Both the position numbers and the translations under genes were made by a program. This document shows, one piece after another, positions 23,256 through 30,072 of a stretch of DNA of 30,072 nt. The stretch's first letter is position 1. Each line of letters begins with the position of its first letter. The stretch comes from a bacterium (GTDB taxonomy: Bacteria > Bacillota > Clostridia > Oscillospirales > Oscillospiraceae). Below the pieces are notes generated by a model. That model had not been told where the DNA came from and searched no databases. It was given only the letters and a program-made list of their open reading frames with translations. The stretch spans positions 1 to 30,072 of the forward strand of contig SFVC01000040.1 in NCBI GenBank assembly GCA_004560375.1. The letters are read 5' to 3'.

Positions 23256-24542
23256 ATGAAAGTTGCGATTTACACCCTCGGGTGCAAAGTGAATCAGTAC
23301 GAGACCCAGGCCATGGAGCAGTCCCTCCGGGCCCGGGGCCATGAGGTCGTGGACTTTGCAGACGCGGCGGACGCCTACGTGGTGAACACCTGCTCCGTTA
23401 CGGCGGTCAGCGACCAGAAGTCCCGCCAGATGGTCCACCGGGCGAAAAAGCAGCACCCGGAGGCCGTGGTGGCGGTCTGCGGGTGCTATCCCCAGACCCA
23501 CGCCGACGATGTGCGGAAGCTGGATGTGGACCTCATCGCGGGCACCGGCGACCGCACCGGTTTCATCGGCCTTTTGGAGCAGGCGGTGGCGGAAAAGCGG
23601 CACCTGGAGGCCATCGACAAGTCCTTCGAGCGCCGGGTGTTCGAGGTGCTGCCCGCCGGAGGCATGGAAAACCGCACCCGGGCCATGCTGAAAGTGGAGG
23701 ACGGCTGCGTCAACTTCTGCACCTACTGCATCATCCCCTACGCCCGTGGCCCGGTGCGTTCCCTCCCCCTGGACAAGGCGGCGGAGCAGGCGAAGGGCCT
23801 GGCCGCCGACGGCTACCGGGAGATCGTCCTGACGGGCATTGAAATTTCCTCCTGGGGCAAGGACCTCAAGACGGGCCAGACCCTCATCGACCTGGTGGAG
23901 GCTATCTGCGCCGCCGCCCCCGGCGTCCGTATCCGGCTGGGCAGCCTGGAGCCCAGGACCATCACGGAGGATTTCTGCCGCCGCGCCGCCGTCCTGCCCA
24001 TGCTCTGTCCCCAGTTCCATCTGTCCATGCAGAGCGGCTGTGACGCCACCTTGAAGCGCATGAACCGGAAGTATGATACGGCTCGTTTCGCACAGTCTGT
24101 TGCACTTTTGAATCAATATTTTGAACATCCGGCCATCACCACGGACATGATCACCGGCTTCCCGGAGGAGACGGAGGAGGAGTTTACCCAGACGCTGGAC
24201 TTCATCCGCCGGTGCGGTTTTGCCCAAATGCACATCTTCCCCTATTCCGTCCGCCCCGGCACGCCGGCGGCGGAGATGGCCCAGGTGCCGAAGGCTGTGA
24301 AGGAGGAGCGGGCCCGCCGCGCCGCTGCCGTCGCCGCGGAGATGCGCCGGGACTACCTGACCGCCTGCGTGGGCCGGACCTATCCCGTGCTGTTCGAGCA
24401 GCCCCGGGACGGCAGATTCTTCGGCCACGCCCCTAACTACATGGAGGTGCTGGCGGAGGGCGAAAACCTGCACAACGTGGTAAAGAACGTCCGGGTGACC
24501 GCCACCGACGGCGACGTACTCTTTGGAGAAATCGAGGATTGA
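23256..24542 (+). CDS. mtaB: tRNA t6A37 methylthiotransferase MtaB
   Basis: MtaB is a radical-SAM enzyme that adds a methylthio group to t6A37 in tRNAs reading ANN codons. The 428-residue protein has the three parts of the family. The N-terminal UPF0004 domain has auxiliary-cluster cysteines Cys10 (TLGCKVNQ), Cys46 (NTCSVT) and Cys77 (CGCYPQ). The radical SAM core has Cys151, Cys155 and Cys158 (GCVNFCTYC). A C-terminal TRAM-like part follows. TLGCKVNQYE distinguishes MtaB from MiaB and RimO. CAAGGAGAAA precedes the ATG. The HD nucleotidase gene starts 3 nt after the stop. Confidence 0.95.
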   Translation: MKVAIYTLGCKVNQYETQAMEQSLRARGHEVVDFADAADAYVVNTCSVTAVSDQKSRQMVHRAKKQHPEAVVAVCGCYPQTHADDVRKLDVDLIAGTGDRTGFIGLLEQAVAEKRHLEAIDKSFERRVFEVLPAGGMENRTRAMLKVEDGCVNFCTYCIIPYARGPVRSLPLDKAAEQAKGLAADGYREIVLTGIEISSWGKDLKTGQTLIDLVEAICAAAPGVRIRLGSLEPRTITEDFCRRAAVLPMLCPQFHLSMQSGCDATLKRMNRKYDTARFAQSVALLNQYFEHPAITTDMITGFPEETEEEFTQTLDFIRRCGFAQMHIFPYSVRPGTPAAEMAQVPKAVKEERARRAAAVAAEMRRDYLTACVGRTYPVLFEQPRDGRFFGHAPNYMEVLAEGENLHNVVKNVRVTATDGDVLFGEIED

Positions 24543-24545
24543 ACG

Positions 24546-25121
24546 ATGAAAAGTCACTTTTTTGCCTATATCTCCCGGATGCGGTTCATCCAGCGCTGGG
24601 CGCTGATGCGCAACACCGCCCCGGAAAACGTCCAGGAGCACAGCCATCAGGTGGCTGTCCTGGCCCACGCCCTGGCGGTCATCCGCAATGAAAAATTCGG
24701 CGGCGCCGTTGACCCGGGCCAGGTGGCGGTGGCGGCGCTGTACCACGACGCCAGCGAGATTTTGACCGGCGACATGCCCACCCCCATCAAGTACGACAAC
24801 CCCGCCATCCAGCACGCCTACAAGGAGGTGGAGGCGGTGGCGGAGAAAAAGCTGCTCCACATGCTGCCCCAGGAGCTGCAGAGCGTCTACGCGCCCATCC
24901 TGACCCCCACGGACCCCGATGTGGAGCGCCTTGTCAAGGCGGCGGATAAGCTCTCCGCCTACATCAAGTGCGTGGAGGAGCTGAAAGCCGGGAACACGGA
25001 GTTCCGGGAGGCCGCCGCCCAGACCCGCAAGGCCCTGGAGGGCTACGGCCTGCCGGAGGTCGCCTACTTCCTGGACACCTTCATCGACAGCTTCTCTCTG
25101 ACCCTGGACGAGTTGAAATGA
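24546..25121 (+). CDS. HD-domain 5'-deoxynucleotidase, YfbR-like
   Basis: The 191-residue protein has the YfbR pattern: WALMRNTAPENVQEHSHQVA with the first metal-binding His, YHDASEILTGDMPTP with the His-Asp pair near residues 67-68, and KAADKLSAYIKC with the last Asp. YfbR enzymes remove phosphate from deoxynucleoside 5'-monophosphates in the cytoplasm. It lies 3 nt after mtaB, and its TGA overlaps the ATG of the hydrolase by four bases (ATGA), so the three are cotranscribed. Substrate range is inferred from the family. Confidence 0.9.
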   Translation: MKSHFFAYISRMRFIQRWALMRNTAPENVQEHSHQVAVLAHALAVIRNEKFGGAVDPGQVAVAALYHDASEILTGDMPTPIKYDNPAIQHAYKEVEAVAEKKLLHMLPQELQSVYAPILTPTDPDVERLVKAADKLSAYIKCVEELKAGNTEFREAAAQTRKALEGYGLPEVAYFLDTFIDSFSLTLDELK

Positions 25122-26007
25122 ACGCTGTGAAAAAAGCGGCGGCGCTGGCGGCCTCAGCAGCGGCCCTGACCCTGGGCGGCGCCTGGTACGGCTATGATGT
25201 GGCCTTCCGGCGCAGCGAAAAGCGCCAGTCCCCCATTCGAACGATCCCCAGCGGGGAACCGTACGACCCTTACCGGGAGCAGATGCTGCGCAACATCGAC
25301 CGTCTGCTGGAGACCCCCTATGAGCGGGTGACGGTCCGCTCCCATGACGGATTGAAGCTGGCAGGCAAATATTATGAGGGAGCCCCCGGCGCGCCCCTGA
25401 TGCTCTTTTTCCACGGCTACCGCTCCGCGGCGGAGCGGGACGGCAGCGGCGGCTTCCAGCTGTGTCGGGAGAAGGGCTGGCACATCCTGATGGTGGACCA
25501 GCGGGCCCACGGGGAGAGCGAGGGCGGTACGCGGCGAAGCGCATGGGGCCTGAAACGCCTGTCTTTTTGTGGGGCGTTTCCATGGGCGCCGCCACGGTGC
25601 TGATGGCTTCCGACCTCTCCTTGCCGGAGAACGTGCGGGGCATCGTGGCGGACTGCGGCTACGACACCCCGGCGGGCATCCTGAAAGAGACCATCCGCCG
25701 CTGGCGCTGGCCGGAATTTCCCACATACCGGCTGGCGGCACTGGGGGCCCGGCTGTTCGGCGGGTTCCGTGTCACGGAGACCTCCGCTCTGGCGTGCGTA
25801 CCTCATGCCCGCCTGCCCATTCTGCTGGTGCATGGCGAGGACGACCATGTGGTGCCCTGCGAGATGGTATACGCCCTGCGGGACGCCTGCGCCTCCCCGG
25901 TGGAGGTGCTGACCGTCCCCGGCGCGGGCCACGGCATCAGTTGGTACGTGGACATGCCCGCCTACCAGACGGCGCTGCTGAACTTTATGGAAGCACATAT
26001 GAACTAA
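25118..26007 (+). pseudogene. Alpha/beta hydrolase gene with an internal frame-breaking deletion
   Basis: The first part, from ATG 25118, encodes a membrane-anchor helix (about residues 5-25), then MLFFHGYRS (oxyanion region) and MVDQRAHGESEGG. At about 25523-25530 the frame changes by two and continues as YAAKRMGPETPVFLWG to the stop at 26005. The second part holds the nucleophile motif GVSMGA, the Asp segment HGEDDHVVP and the His segment GAGHGISW. In related proteins 15-20 residues normally separate the two parts, so a piece of about 50 nt seems missing. Start overlaps the preceding stop as ATGA. A true mutation or an assembly gap are both possible. Confidence 0.85.
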
Positions 26008-26008
26008 G

Positions 26009-26036
26009 AAAGCGGAGGCGTTTGCCTCCGCTTTTT
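26009..26036. terminator. Bidirectional terminator between hydrolase and recG
   Basis: The 11-bp stem AAAGCGGAGGC/GCCTCCGCTTT, loop GTTT, is followed by T residues on the plus strand. The A residues on the left serve recG, whose stop codon begins just beside it. Confidence 0.88.
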
Positions 26037-28084
26037 CAGTTCAGCGTGTCCGCCGCCTGGGTAAACAGCTCCCGGAGCCGCTCCGCCGCGGCGGGGCAGG
26101 AGTTCAGCTCCGGGTCCCGGGCCAGCAGGTCCTCCGCCGCCTGCTGGGCCTCCTTCAACAGCTGGGTGTCGCAGCCGATGTCCGCGATTTTCAGCCCCGG
26201 CAATCCGTGCTGCCGCTGACCGAAGAAGTCGCCGGGGCCACGGAGCCGCAAGTCTTCTTCCGCGATTTTGAAGCCGTCAGTGGTCTTTGTCATGACCTTG
26301 AGGCGCTGCTTTGTCTCCTCGTTCTGATTGTCGGAAATGAGGATGCAGTAGGACTGGTGCTTTCCACGGCCCACCCGACCCCGGAGCTGGTGGAGCTGGG
26401 AAAGACCGAACCGCTCCGCGTTCTCGATGACCATCACGGCGGCGTTAGGTACGTCCACGCCTACCTCGATGACGGTGGTGGACACCAGAATGTCCGTCTC
26501 GTGGGCGGCGAAGGCCGTCATCACCGCGTCCTTTTCCTTGGCCTTCATTTTTCCGTGGACAAAGGCCACCTTCAGGTCGGGGAATACCTCGTTCTGGAGC
26601 TTTTTCGCGTACTCCGTGACCGCTTTCCGCTCGTCGGGTAATTCGTCGTTTTCCGACACCATGGGGCAGACGATGTAGGTCTGCCGCCCCTCCGCCGCCA
26701 GCTTGCGGATGAAGTTGTACACCCGCTGGTGGTAGCTGCCGGGGACGGCGTAGGTCTCCACCGGCTGCCGTCCGGGGGGAAGCTGGTCGATGACGGAGAC
26801 CTCCAGGTCGCCGTACAGAATGAGGGCCAGGGTCCGGGGGATGGGGGTGGCGGACATGACCAGGGTGTGGGGATGCTCCCCCTTGGCGGCCAGGGCCGCC
26901 CGCTGGGCGACGCCGAAGCGGTGCTGCTCGTCGGTGACCACCAGGCCCAGGTCGCGGTACGCGATGCCCTCCGTAATGAGGGCGTGGGTGCCGATGGCAA
27001 AGTCGATCTCCCCCGCTGCCAGTTGCTCCGCAATGGAGCGCTTCGTCTTCGCCGGGGTGGAGCCGGTCAGCAGGTCGCACCGGATGCCCAAACCCTCCAA
27101 AAGCGGGGCAAGTCCCGCGTAGTGCTGCTTCGCCAGAATTTCCGTGGGGGCCATCAGCGCCGCCTGACGGCCGTTTTTCACGCAGAAGTACACGCAGGCG
27201 GCGGCCACCATGGTCTTGCCGGAGCCCACGTCGCCCTGGCACAGCCGGTTCATGGGCACCCCGGAGCGCATATCCGCCAGGGCCTCCTCCACGCACCGCC
27301 GCTGGGCGTCCGTCAGGGTAAAGGGAAGGGAATTGTAAAAAGCCCCCATGTCCACGTCGTGGCAGGGCGGCACATGGACGGTCTCCCGCCGGGAGCGCAG
27401 CCGCTTCAGGCCAATGGTAAAGAGGAACAGCTCCTCAAAGGCCAGCCGCCGCCGGGCCAGGTCCAGGGCCTCGGCGCTCTCCGGGAAGTGGATGTTCTCG
27501 TAGGCGTATTCGATGCGGCAGAGGTGGTGCGCCTGCCGCACGCTGTCCGGCAGCACATCCGGGAGGATGGCGGCGCAGTCGTCCAGGCCCTGCCGGATGG
27601 AGCGGGAGAGGATGAGCTGGCTGACCCCCGCCGTCAGGGGATAGATGGGCACGATGCGGCCTGTGAATTCCCGCCGGCCCTCCGGCTCCACAATGGGGGA
27701 GGCCATGGTCCTGCGGAGGAGGTTCCCCTCGGCCTTGCCGTAAAAGATGTACGTCTCGCCCTGGCGCAGGCTGTTTTTCAGCCAGGTCTGGTTGAAGAAG
27801 GTGACGTCCAGCACGCCGGTGTCGTCCACCGCCCGGACCTTCACCAGGTCCATCCCCTTGCGGATGTGGGACATTTTGGGCTCCGAGGCGATCATGGCGG
27901 CCACGCAGGCGGCCTCGCCGGGGACCAGCTCGGAAATTTTCTTCGCCTGGGTGCGGTCATCGTACCGCCGGGGGAACCAGCTGATGAGGTCCCGGAGCGT
28001 GGTGATGCCCAGCTTGCCCAAAGCCTTGGCCCGCTGTTCGCCGATGCCCTTGATATGGCGCACATCGGTGTTCAGGTCCGCCAT
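26036..28084 (-). CDS. recG: ATP-dependent DNA helicase RecG
   Basis: RecG reverses stalled replication forks and moves branched DNA junctions. The 682 residues are complete. The N-terminal wedge domain has an OB fold near residues 55-150. Helicase domain 1 has Walker A Lys290 in QGDVGSGKT and the DEQHRFG box. Domain 2 has SATPIPRT between the lobes and QLRGRVGRG as motif VI. The TRG-like C-terminal part has RLRGPGDFFGQRQHG. The start at 28084 gives MADLNTDVRHIKGIG, with AAAGGGGGA upstream. It is divergent from the sigma-factor operon. Confidence 0.96.
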   Translation of the reverse strand: MADLNTDVRHIKGIGEQRAKALGKLGITTLRDLISWFPRRYDDRTQAKKISELVPGEAACVAAMIASEPKMSHIRKGMDLVKVRAVDDTGVLDVTFFNQTWLKNSLRQGETYIFYGKAEGNLLRRTMASPIVEPEGRREFTGRIVPIYPLTAGVSQLILSRSIRQGLDDCAAILPDVLPDSVRQAHHLCRIEYAYENIHFPESAEALDLARRRLAFEELFLFTIGLKRLRSRRETVHVPPCHDVDMGAFYNSLPFTLTDAQRRCVEEALADMRSGVPMNRLCQGDVGSGKTMVAAACVYFCVKNGRQAALMAPTEILAKQHYAGLAPLLEGLGIRCDLLTGSTPAKTKRSIAEQLAAGEIDFAIGTHALITEGIAYRDLGLVVTDEQHRFGVAQRAALAAKGEHPHTLVMSATPIPRTLALILYGDLEVSVIDQLPPGRQPVETYAVPGSYHQRVYNFIRKLAAEGRQTYIVCPMVSENDELPDERKAVTEYAKKLQNEVFPDLKVAFVHGKMKAKEKDAVMTAFAAHETDILVSTTVIEVGVDVPNAAVMVIENAERFGLSQLHQLRGRVGRGKHQSYCILISDNQNEETKQRLKVMTKTTDGFKIAEEDLRLRGPGDFFGQRQHGLPGLKIADIGCDTQLLKEAQQAAEDLLARDPELNSCPAAAERLRELFTQAADTLN

Positions 28085-28117
28085 GAGGTTTCCCCCTTTC
28101 CATCAAGTCGTGGTTCC

Positions 28118-28146
28118 ATTATAATCAATTTCAGTGATTTTGAAAA
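28118..28146 (-). promoter_or_regulatory. Promoter of recG
   Basis: Read on the minus strand, TTTTCA (28146-28141), a 17-nt spacer and a perfect TATAAT (28123-28118) lie 33 nt before the recG ATG. Confidence 0.65.
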
Positions 28147-28151
28147 GTCTT

Positions 28152-28177
28152 TGTAACAAAACCGTGTTCCCGCCGTC
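28152..28177 (+). promoter_or_regulatory. ECF-type promoter of the sigma/anti-sigma operon
   Basis: TGTAAC (28152-28157), a 16-nt spacer and CGTC (28174-28177) match the usual -35 AAC and -10 CGT elements of ECF sigma promoters. It lies directly before an ECF gene, so positive autoregulation is likely. Transcription would start near 28185. Confidence 0.7.
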
Positions 28178-28209
28178 CTATGGATGCCGGACAGAGAGGA
28201 GGTGGAGCA

Positions 28210-28683
28210 GTGCCGGACTTCGAGGCGGTGTACCGCCAATATTTCGCGGATGTCTACAAGTATGCCCTGGCCCTCAGCCGGGACGAACAGACGGCGGAGG
28301 AGGTGACCCAGGAGACCTTCTTCAAGGCCCTGACCGCCATCGACAGCTTCCGGGGCGACTGCCAGCTGCGGGTGTGGCTGTGCCAGATCGCTCGGAACCA
28401 GTATTTGACACTCTGCCGGGAGCGGAAAAAATTCACGGACGCGGAGCCGGAGCCCGGAGACAGCGGCATCGAGGAGGGCTTCGCCGACCGGGAGGACGCC
28501 CGGCGGCTCCACATCCTGCTCCACGCCCTGCCGGAGCCGTACAAGGAAGTCTTTTCCCTGCGGACCTTTGGGGAATTGCCCTTTTCCCAAATCGGGGAGC
28601 TGTTCGGCAAAACGGAGAGCTGGGCCCGGGTGACCTACTTCCGGGCCCGCCGGAAATTGAAGGAGGGATTCGATGGAACATGA
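28210..28683 (+). CDS. ECF RNA polymerase sigma factor
   Basis: This 157-residue sigma-70-family protein has only regions 2 and 4. Region 2 reads YRQYFADVYKYALALS and AEEVTQETFFKAL. Region 4 runs from LPEPYKEVFSLRTFGELPFSQIG to a helix-turn-helix, GKTESWARVTYFRARRKL. The GTG at 28210 is chosen because AGGAGGT lies 6 nt upstream and the predicted ECF promoter would start transcription near 28185. The in-frame ATG at 28180 lies before that point and lacks a ribosome binding site. Its end overlaps the anti-sigma gene by 11 nt, so they are coupled. The stimulus is unknown. Confidence 0.92.
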   Translation: MPDFEAVYRQYFADVYKYALALSRDEQTAEEVTQETFFKALTAIDSFRGDCQLRVWLCQIARNQYLTLCRERKKFTDAEPEPGDSGIEEGFADREDARRLHILLHALPEPYKEVFSLRTFGELPFSQIGELFGKTESWARVTYFRARRKLKEGFDGT

Positions 28684-29389
28684 TATTATTTTGGACCTGC
28701 TGCCCCTGTACCACGACGGTGTGTGCTCGGAGGCCAGCCGGGCGGCGGTGGAGGAACACTTAAAGACCTGCGGGACCTGCCGGGAAGCCCTGGCGGAGAT
28801 GGACGCGCCCCTGCCGGCGGCGGAAGCGCGGAAAAACACCGCCGACGGAGCGGCGGTGAAGAAAATCAGCGACGAGTGGAAAAAGGCCAAATGGAAAGCC
28901 AGGCTGAAAGGCGCGGCTATCGCGGCGGCGGTGTGCCTGCTGCTGTTCGGGGCATGGATGGCGGCCACGCAACTGTACCTCTTTCCCGTCCCGGCGGAGA
29001 AAATTGAAATCACCAATGTCCGCCAGCTGTCCGACGGCCGGGTCCTGTACCACTTTTTTATCGACGACGGCCTGAACCTTCGGCGAACTAAATTTGAGTA
29101 CGGTGAGGATGGAAACATGTATTGTGTTCCCGTTCGGGCGCTGATCACGGAGAAGCGGTGGGAGGGAAATTCCCCGGCGAACATGGAGCTGCTTCTGGAC
29201 ATGGAGATGGTAGACGACCAGGCGAAGTTTATGGGCTTCCGGGAAATTGACCACGTTTGGTATGGCCGGGGAGAGGACGCCATCCTCCTGTGGGAGGAGG
29301 GTATGAAATTACCCGCCGCTAGTGAAGCCGACGAAGCGGTCTACGGATACAACGAGGTCAGTGCCGATTACTGGGCGGAACGGAAATAA
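28673..29389 (+). CDS. Zinc-finger (ZAS-type) transmembrane anti-sigma factor
   Basis: The 238-residue protein has an N-terminal zinc-binding anti-sigma domain, with His29, Cys33 and Cys36 (H-x3-C-x2-C), and Cys18 as a possible fourth ligand. A single membrane helix follows at about residues 81-99. The outer domain of about 135 residues is not one I recognise; it has no obvious enzymatic or peptidoglycan-binding motif. It presumably holds the sigma factor at the membrane until a signal acts on the outer domain. The 11-nt overlap with the sigma gene gives coordinated amounts. Confidence 0.88.
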   Translation: MEHDIILDLLPLYHDGVCSEASRAAVEEHLKTCGTCREALAEMDAPLPAAEARKNTADGAAVKKISDEWKKAKWKARLKGAAIAAAVCLLLFGAWMAATQLYLFPVPAEKIEITNVRQLSDGRVLYHFFIDDGLNLRRTKFEYGEDGNMYCVPVRALITEKRWEGNSPANMELLLDMEMVDDQAKFMGFREIDHVWYGRGEDAILLWEEGMKLPAASEADEAVYGYNEVSADYWAERK

Positions 29390-29394
29390 GAAAA

Positions 29395-29423
29395 GCGCGG
29401 AGGTTTGCCCTCCGCGCCTTTTT
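29395..29423. terminator. Bidirectional terminator between anti-sigma gene and folA
   Basis: The 9-bp stem GCGCGGAGG/CCTCCGCGC, loop TTTGC, is followed by five T, with an A-run on the left. It overlaps the folA stop codon region. Confidence 0.87.
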
Positions 29424-29919
29424 ACAGCTTGGTATTCACATAGTCCACGAACCGGTACGTGACCCCGTTTTCCTCCACAGGCTCGCTTGTCACCTCGATC
29501 TCCCACCCCGGCAGCTTATCCAGGTTGGGGAAGAACGTATCGGCCCCCGGAGCCTCATCGTCCACCTTGGTGAGGTAGACCCGTTTGCACCGGCTCAGCA
29601 GGGCGGCGTAGACGCTGCCGCCGCCGATTACCCACAGCTTGTCGTCCTCGGTCCCGGCTGCCAGCTCCACGGCGGCCTGGGGGCTTGCCACGATCTCGCT
29701 GCCCTCCCGGTCAAAATCCACGTTCCGGGTGATGACGATGTTCCGCCGCTTGGACAGGGGCCTGCCGCCCGGGAAGGAATCCAGGGTCTTGCGGCCCAAA
29801 ATGACCGTTCCGCCGATGGTCAGGGAGCGGAAGCGCTTCATATCCGTGGGCAGGGAGTACAGCAGTCCGCCCTCCCGGCCGATGGCCCAGTTCCGGTCAA
29901 CAACAACGATGGCATTCAT
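29422..29919 (-). CDS. folA: Dihydrofolate reductase
   Basis: The enzyme reduces dihydrofolate to tetrahydrofolate with NADPH and regenerates the cofactor consumed by thymidylate synthase. The 165 residues are typical. Seen are MNAIVVVDRNWAIGREGGL at the N-terminus, TDMKRFRSLTIGGTVILGRKT in the NADPH and folate regions, WVIGGGSVYAALL, and a C-terminus ending in YRFVDYVNTKL. The ATG at 29919 lies 14 nt after the thyA stop, with GGTGA upstream, so thyA-folA form a folate operon. Confidence 0.95.
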   Translation of the reverse strand: MNAIVVVDRNWAIGREGGLLYSLPTDMKRFRSLTIGGTVILGRKTLDSFPGGRPLSKRRNIVITRNVDFDREGSEIVASPQAAVELAAGTEDDKLWVIGGGSVYAALLSRCKRVYLTKVDDEAPGADTFFPNLDKLPGWEIEVTSEPVEENGVTYRFVDYVNTKL

Positions 29920-29933
29920 TTCAGCAGTTCACC

Positions 29934-30072
29934 TCAGATGGCAATGGGAATTTGATCCGCAAAGGGCGCGGGGGTGTAGCCCTCCAGCTTGAAGCTGTCC
30001 CGGGTAAAGGCGTAGAAATCCGTCACAGTGGGGTCCACGGTGAACTTCGGCGCGGGGGACTGGGGGGCGGAG
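29934..30072 (-). CDS. thyA: Thymidylate synthase, 3' end (start outside window)
   Basis: Only the last 45 or so residues are inside the window, read on the minus strand from its edge to the TGA at 29934-29936. The segment DFYAFTRDSFKLEGYTPAP followed by a hydrophobic IPIAI end matches the C-terminus of ThyA, whose tail closes over the active site. ThyA makes dTMP from dUMP while oxidising methylene-tetrahydrofolate to dihydrofolate, which the downstream folA product then reduces. The assignment rests on this short C-terminal match and on the neighbour. Confidence 0.85.
   Translation of the reverse strand, partial: SAPQSPAPKFTVDPTVTDFYAFTRDSFKLEGYTPAPFADQIPIAI

Noticed and set aside
28180..28209. 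ATG at 28180 as start of the sigma factor
   Set aside because: It would lie upstream of the start predicted from the ECF promoter, and it lacks a ribosome binding site, whereas GTG 28210 has AGGAGGT at good spacing.

Overview
The window reads as a GC-rich chromosomal segment of an anaerobic, probably gut-associated Clostridia bacterium, most like Oscillospiraceae (Flavonifractor/Oscillibacter-type). The reasons are an argJ-type arginine operon, a TM1266-family [FeFe]-hydrogenase-linked regulator, DegV, DUF4349, MATE and MtaB proteins of clostridial type, strong AGGAGG-like ribosome binding sites and sigma-A-type promoters. Genus is not resolved. There are no tRNA, rRNA, CRISPR, phage or transposase genes.

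Layout. 1-8.9 kb (+): arginine biosynthesis argG(3' end)-argH-argC-argJ-argB-argD-argF. ArgJ recycles the acetyl group, ArgB/C/D make acetylornithine, ArgF makes citrulline, and ArgG/H make arginine. The run is broken by two large non-coding gaps, before argH and before argB. Both carry copies of the same structured repeat. A 150-nt polypyrimidine tract lies between argD and argF. 8.9-10.5 kb: malQ with its own promoter. 10.5-13.4 kb: a ~195-nt leader ending in an intrinsic terminator, then a TM1266-family regulator and a complete small-molecule ABC importer (lipoprotein, permease, short ATPase). 13.4-15.7 kb: degV, then divergent ridA and an acyl-ACP thioesterase. 15.7-16.7 kb: a broken FMN-dependent alpha-hydroxy-acid oxidase gene (-).

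16.7-18.4 kb: a DUF4349 lipoprotein and a metallo-beta-lactamase-fold protein. 18.4-21.8 kb (-): an operon of two tandem MATE transporters (the first frameshifted) and an RlmA-like rRNA methyltransferase. 22.0-26.0 kb: a cysteine desulfurase (-), divergent from mtaB, a YfbR-like HD nucleotidase and a broken alpha/beta hydrolase (+). 26.0-28.1 kb: recG (-). 28.2-29.4 kb: an ECF sigma factor and its zinc-finger anti-sigma factor, preceded by a typical ECF promoter. 29.4-30.07 kb (-): folA and the 3' end of thyA.

Most novel: the paired structured repeat in the arginine operon (950-1290 and 5250-5570). Its hairpins sit at matching positions with diverged stems, including two compensatory base-pair changes around an identical loop. 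Next are the terminator-bearing leader of the hydrogenase-regulator/ABC operon and the ECF autoregulatory promoter. Three genes between 15.7 and 25.6 kb carry lesions (deletions or a 1-nt insertion), which could be real decay or consensus errors.
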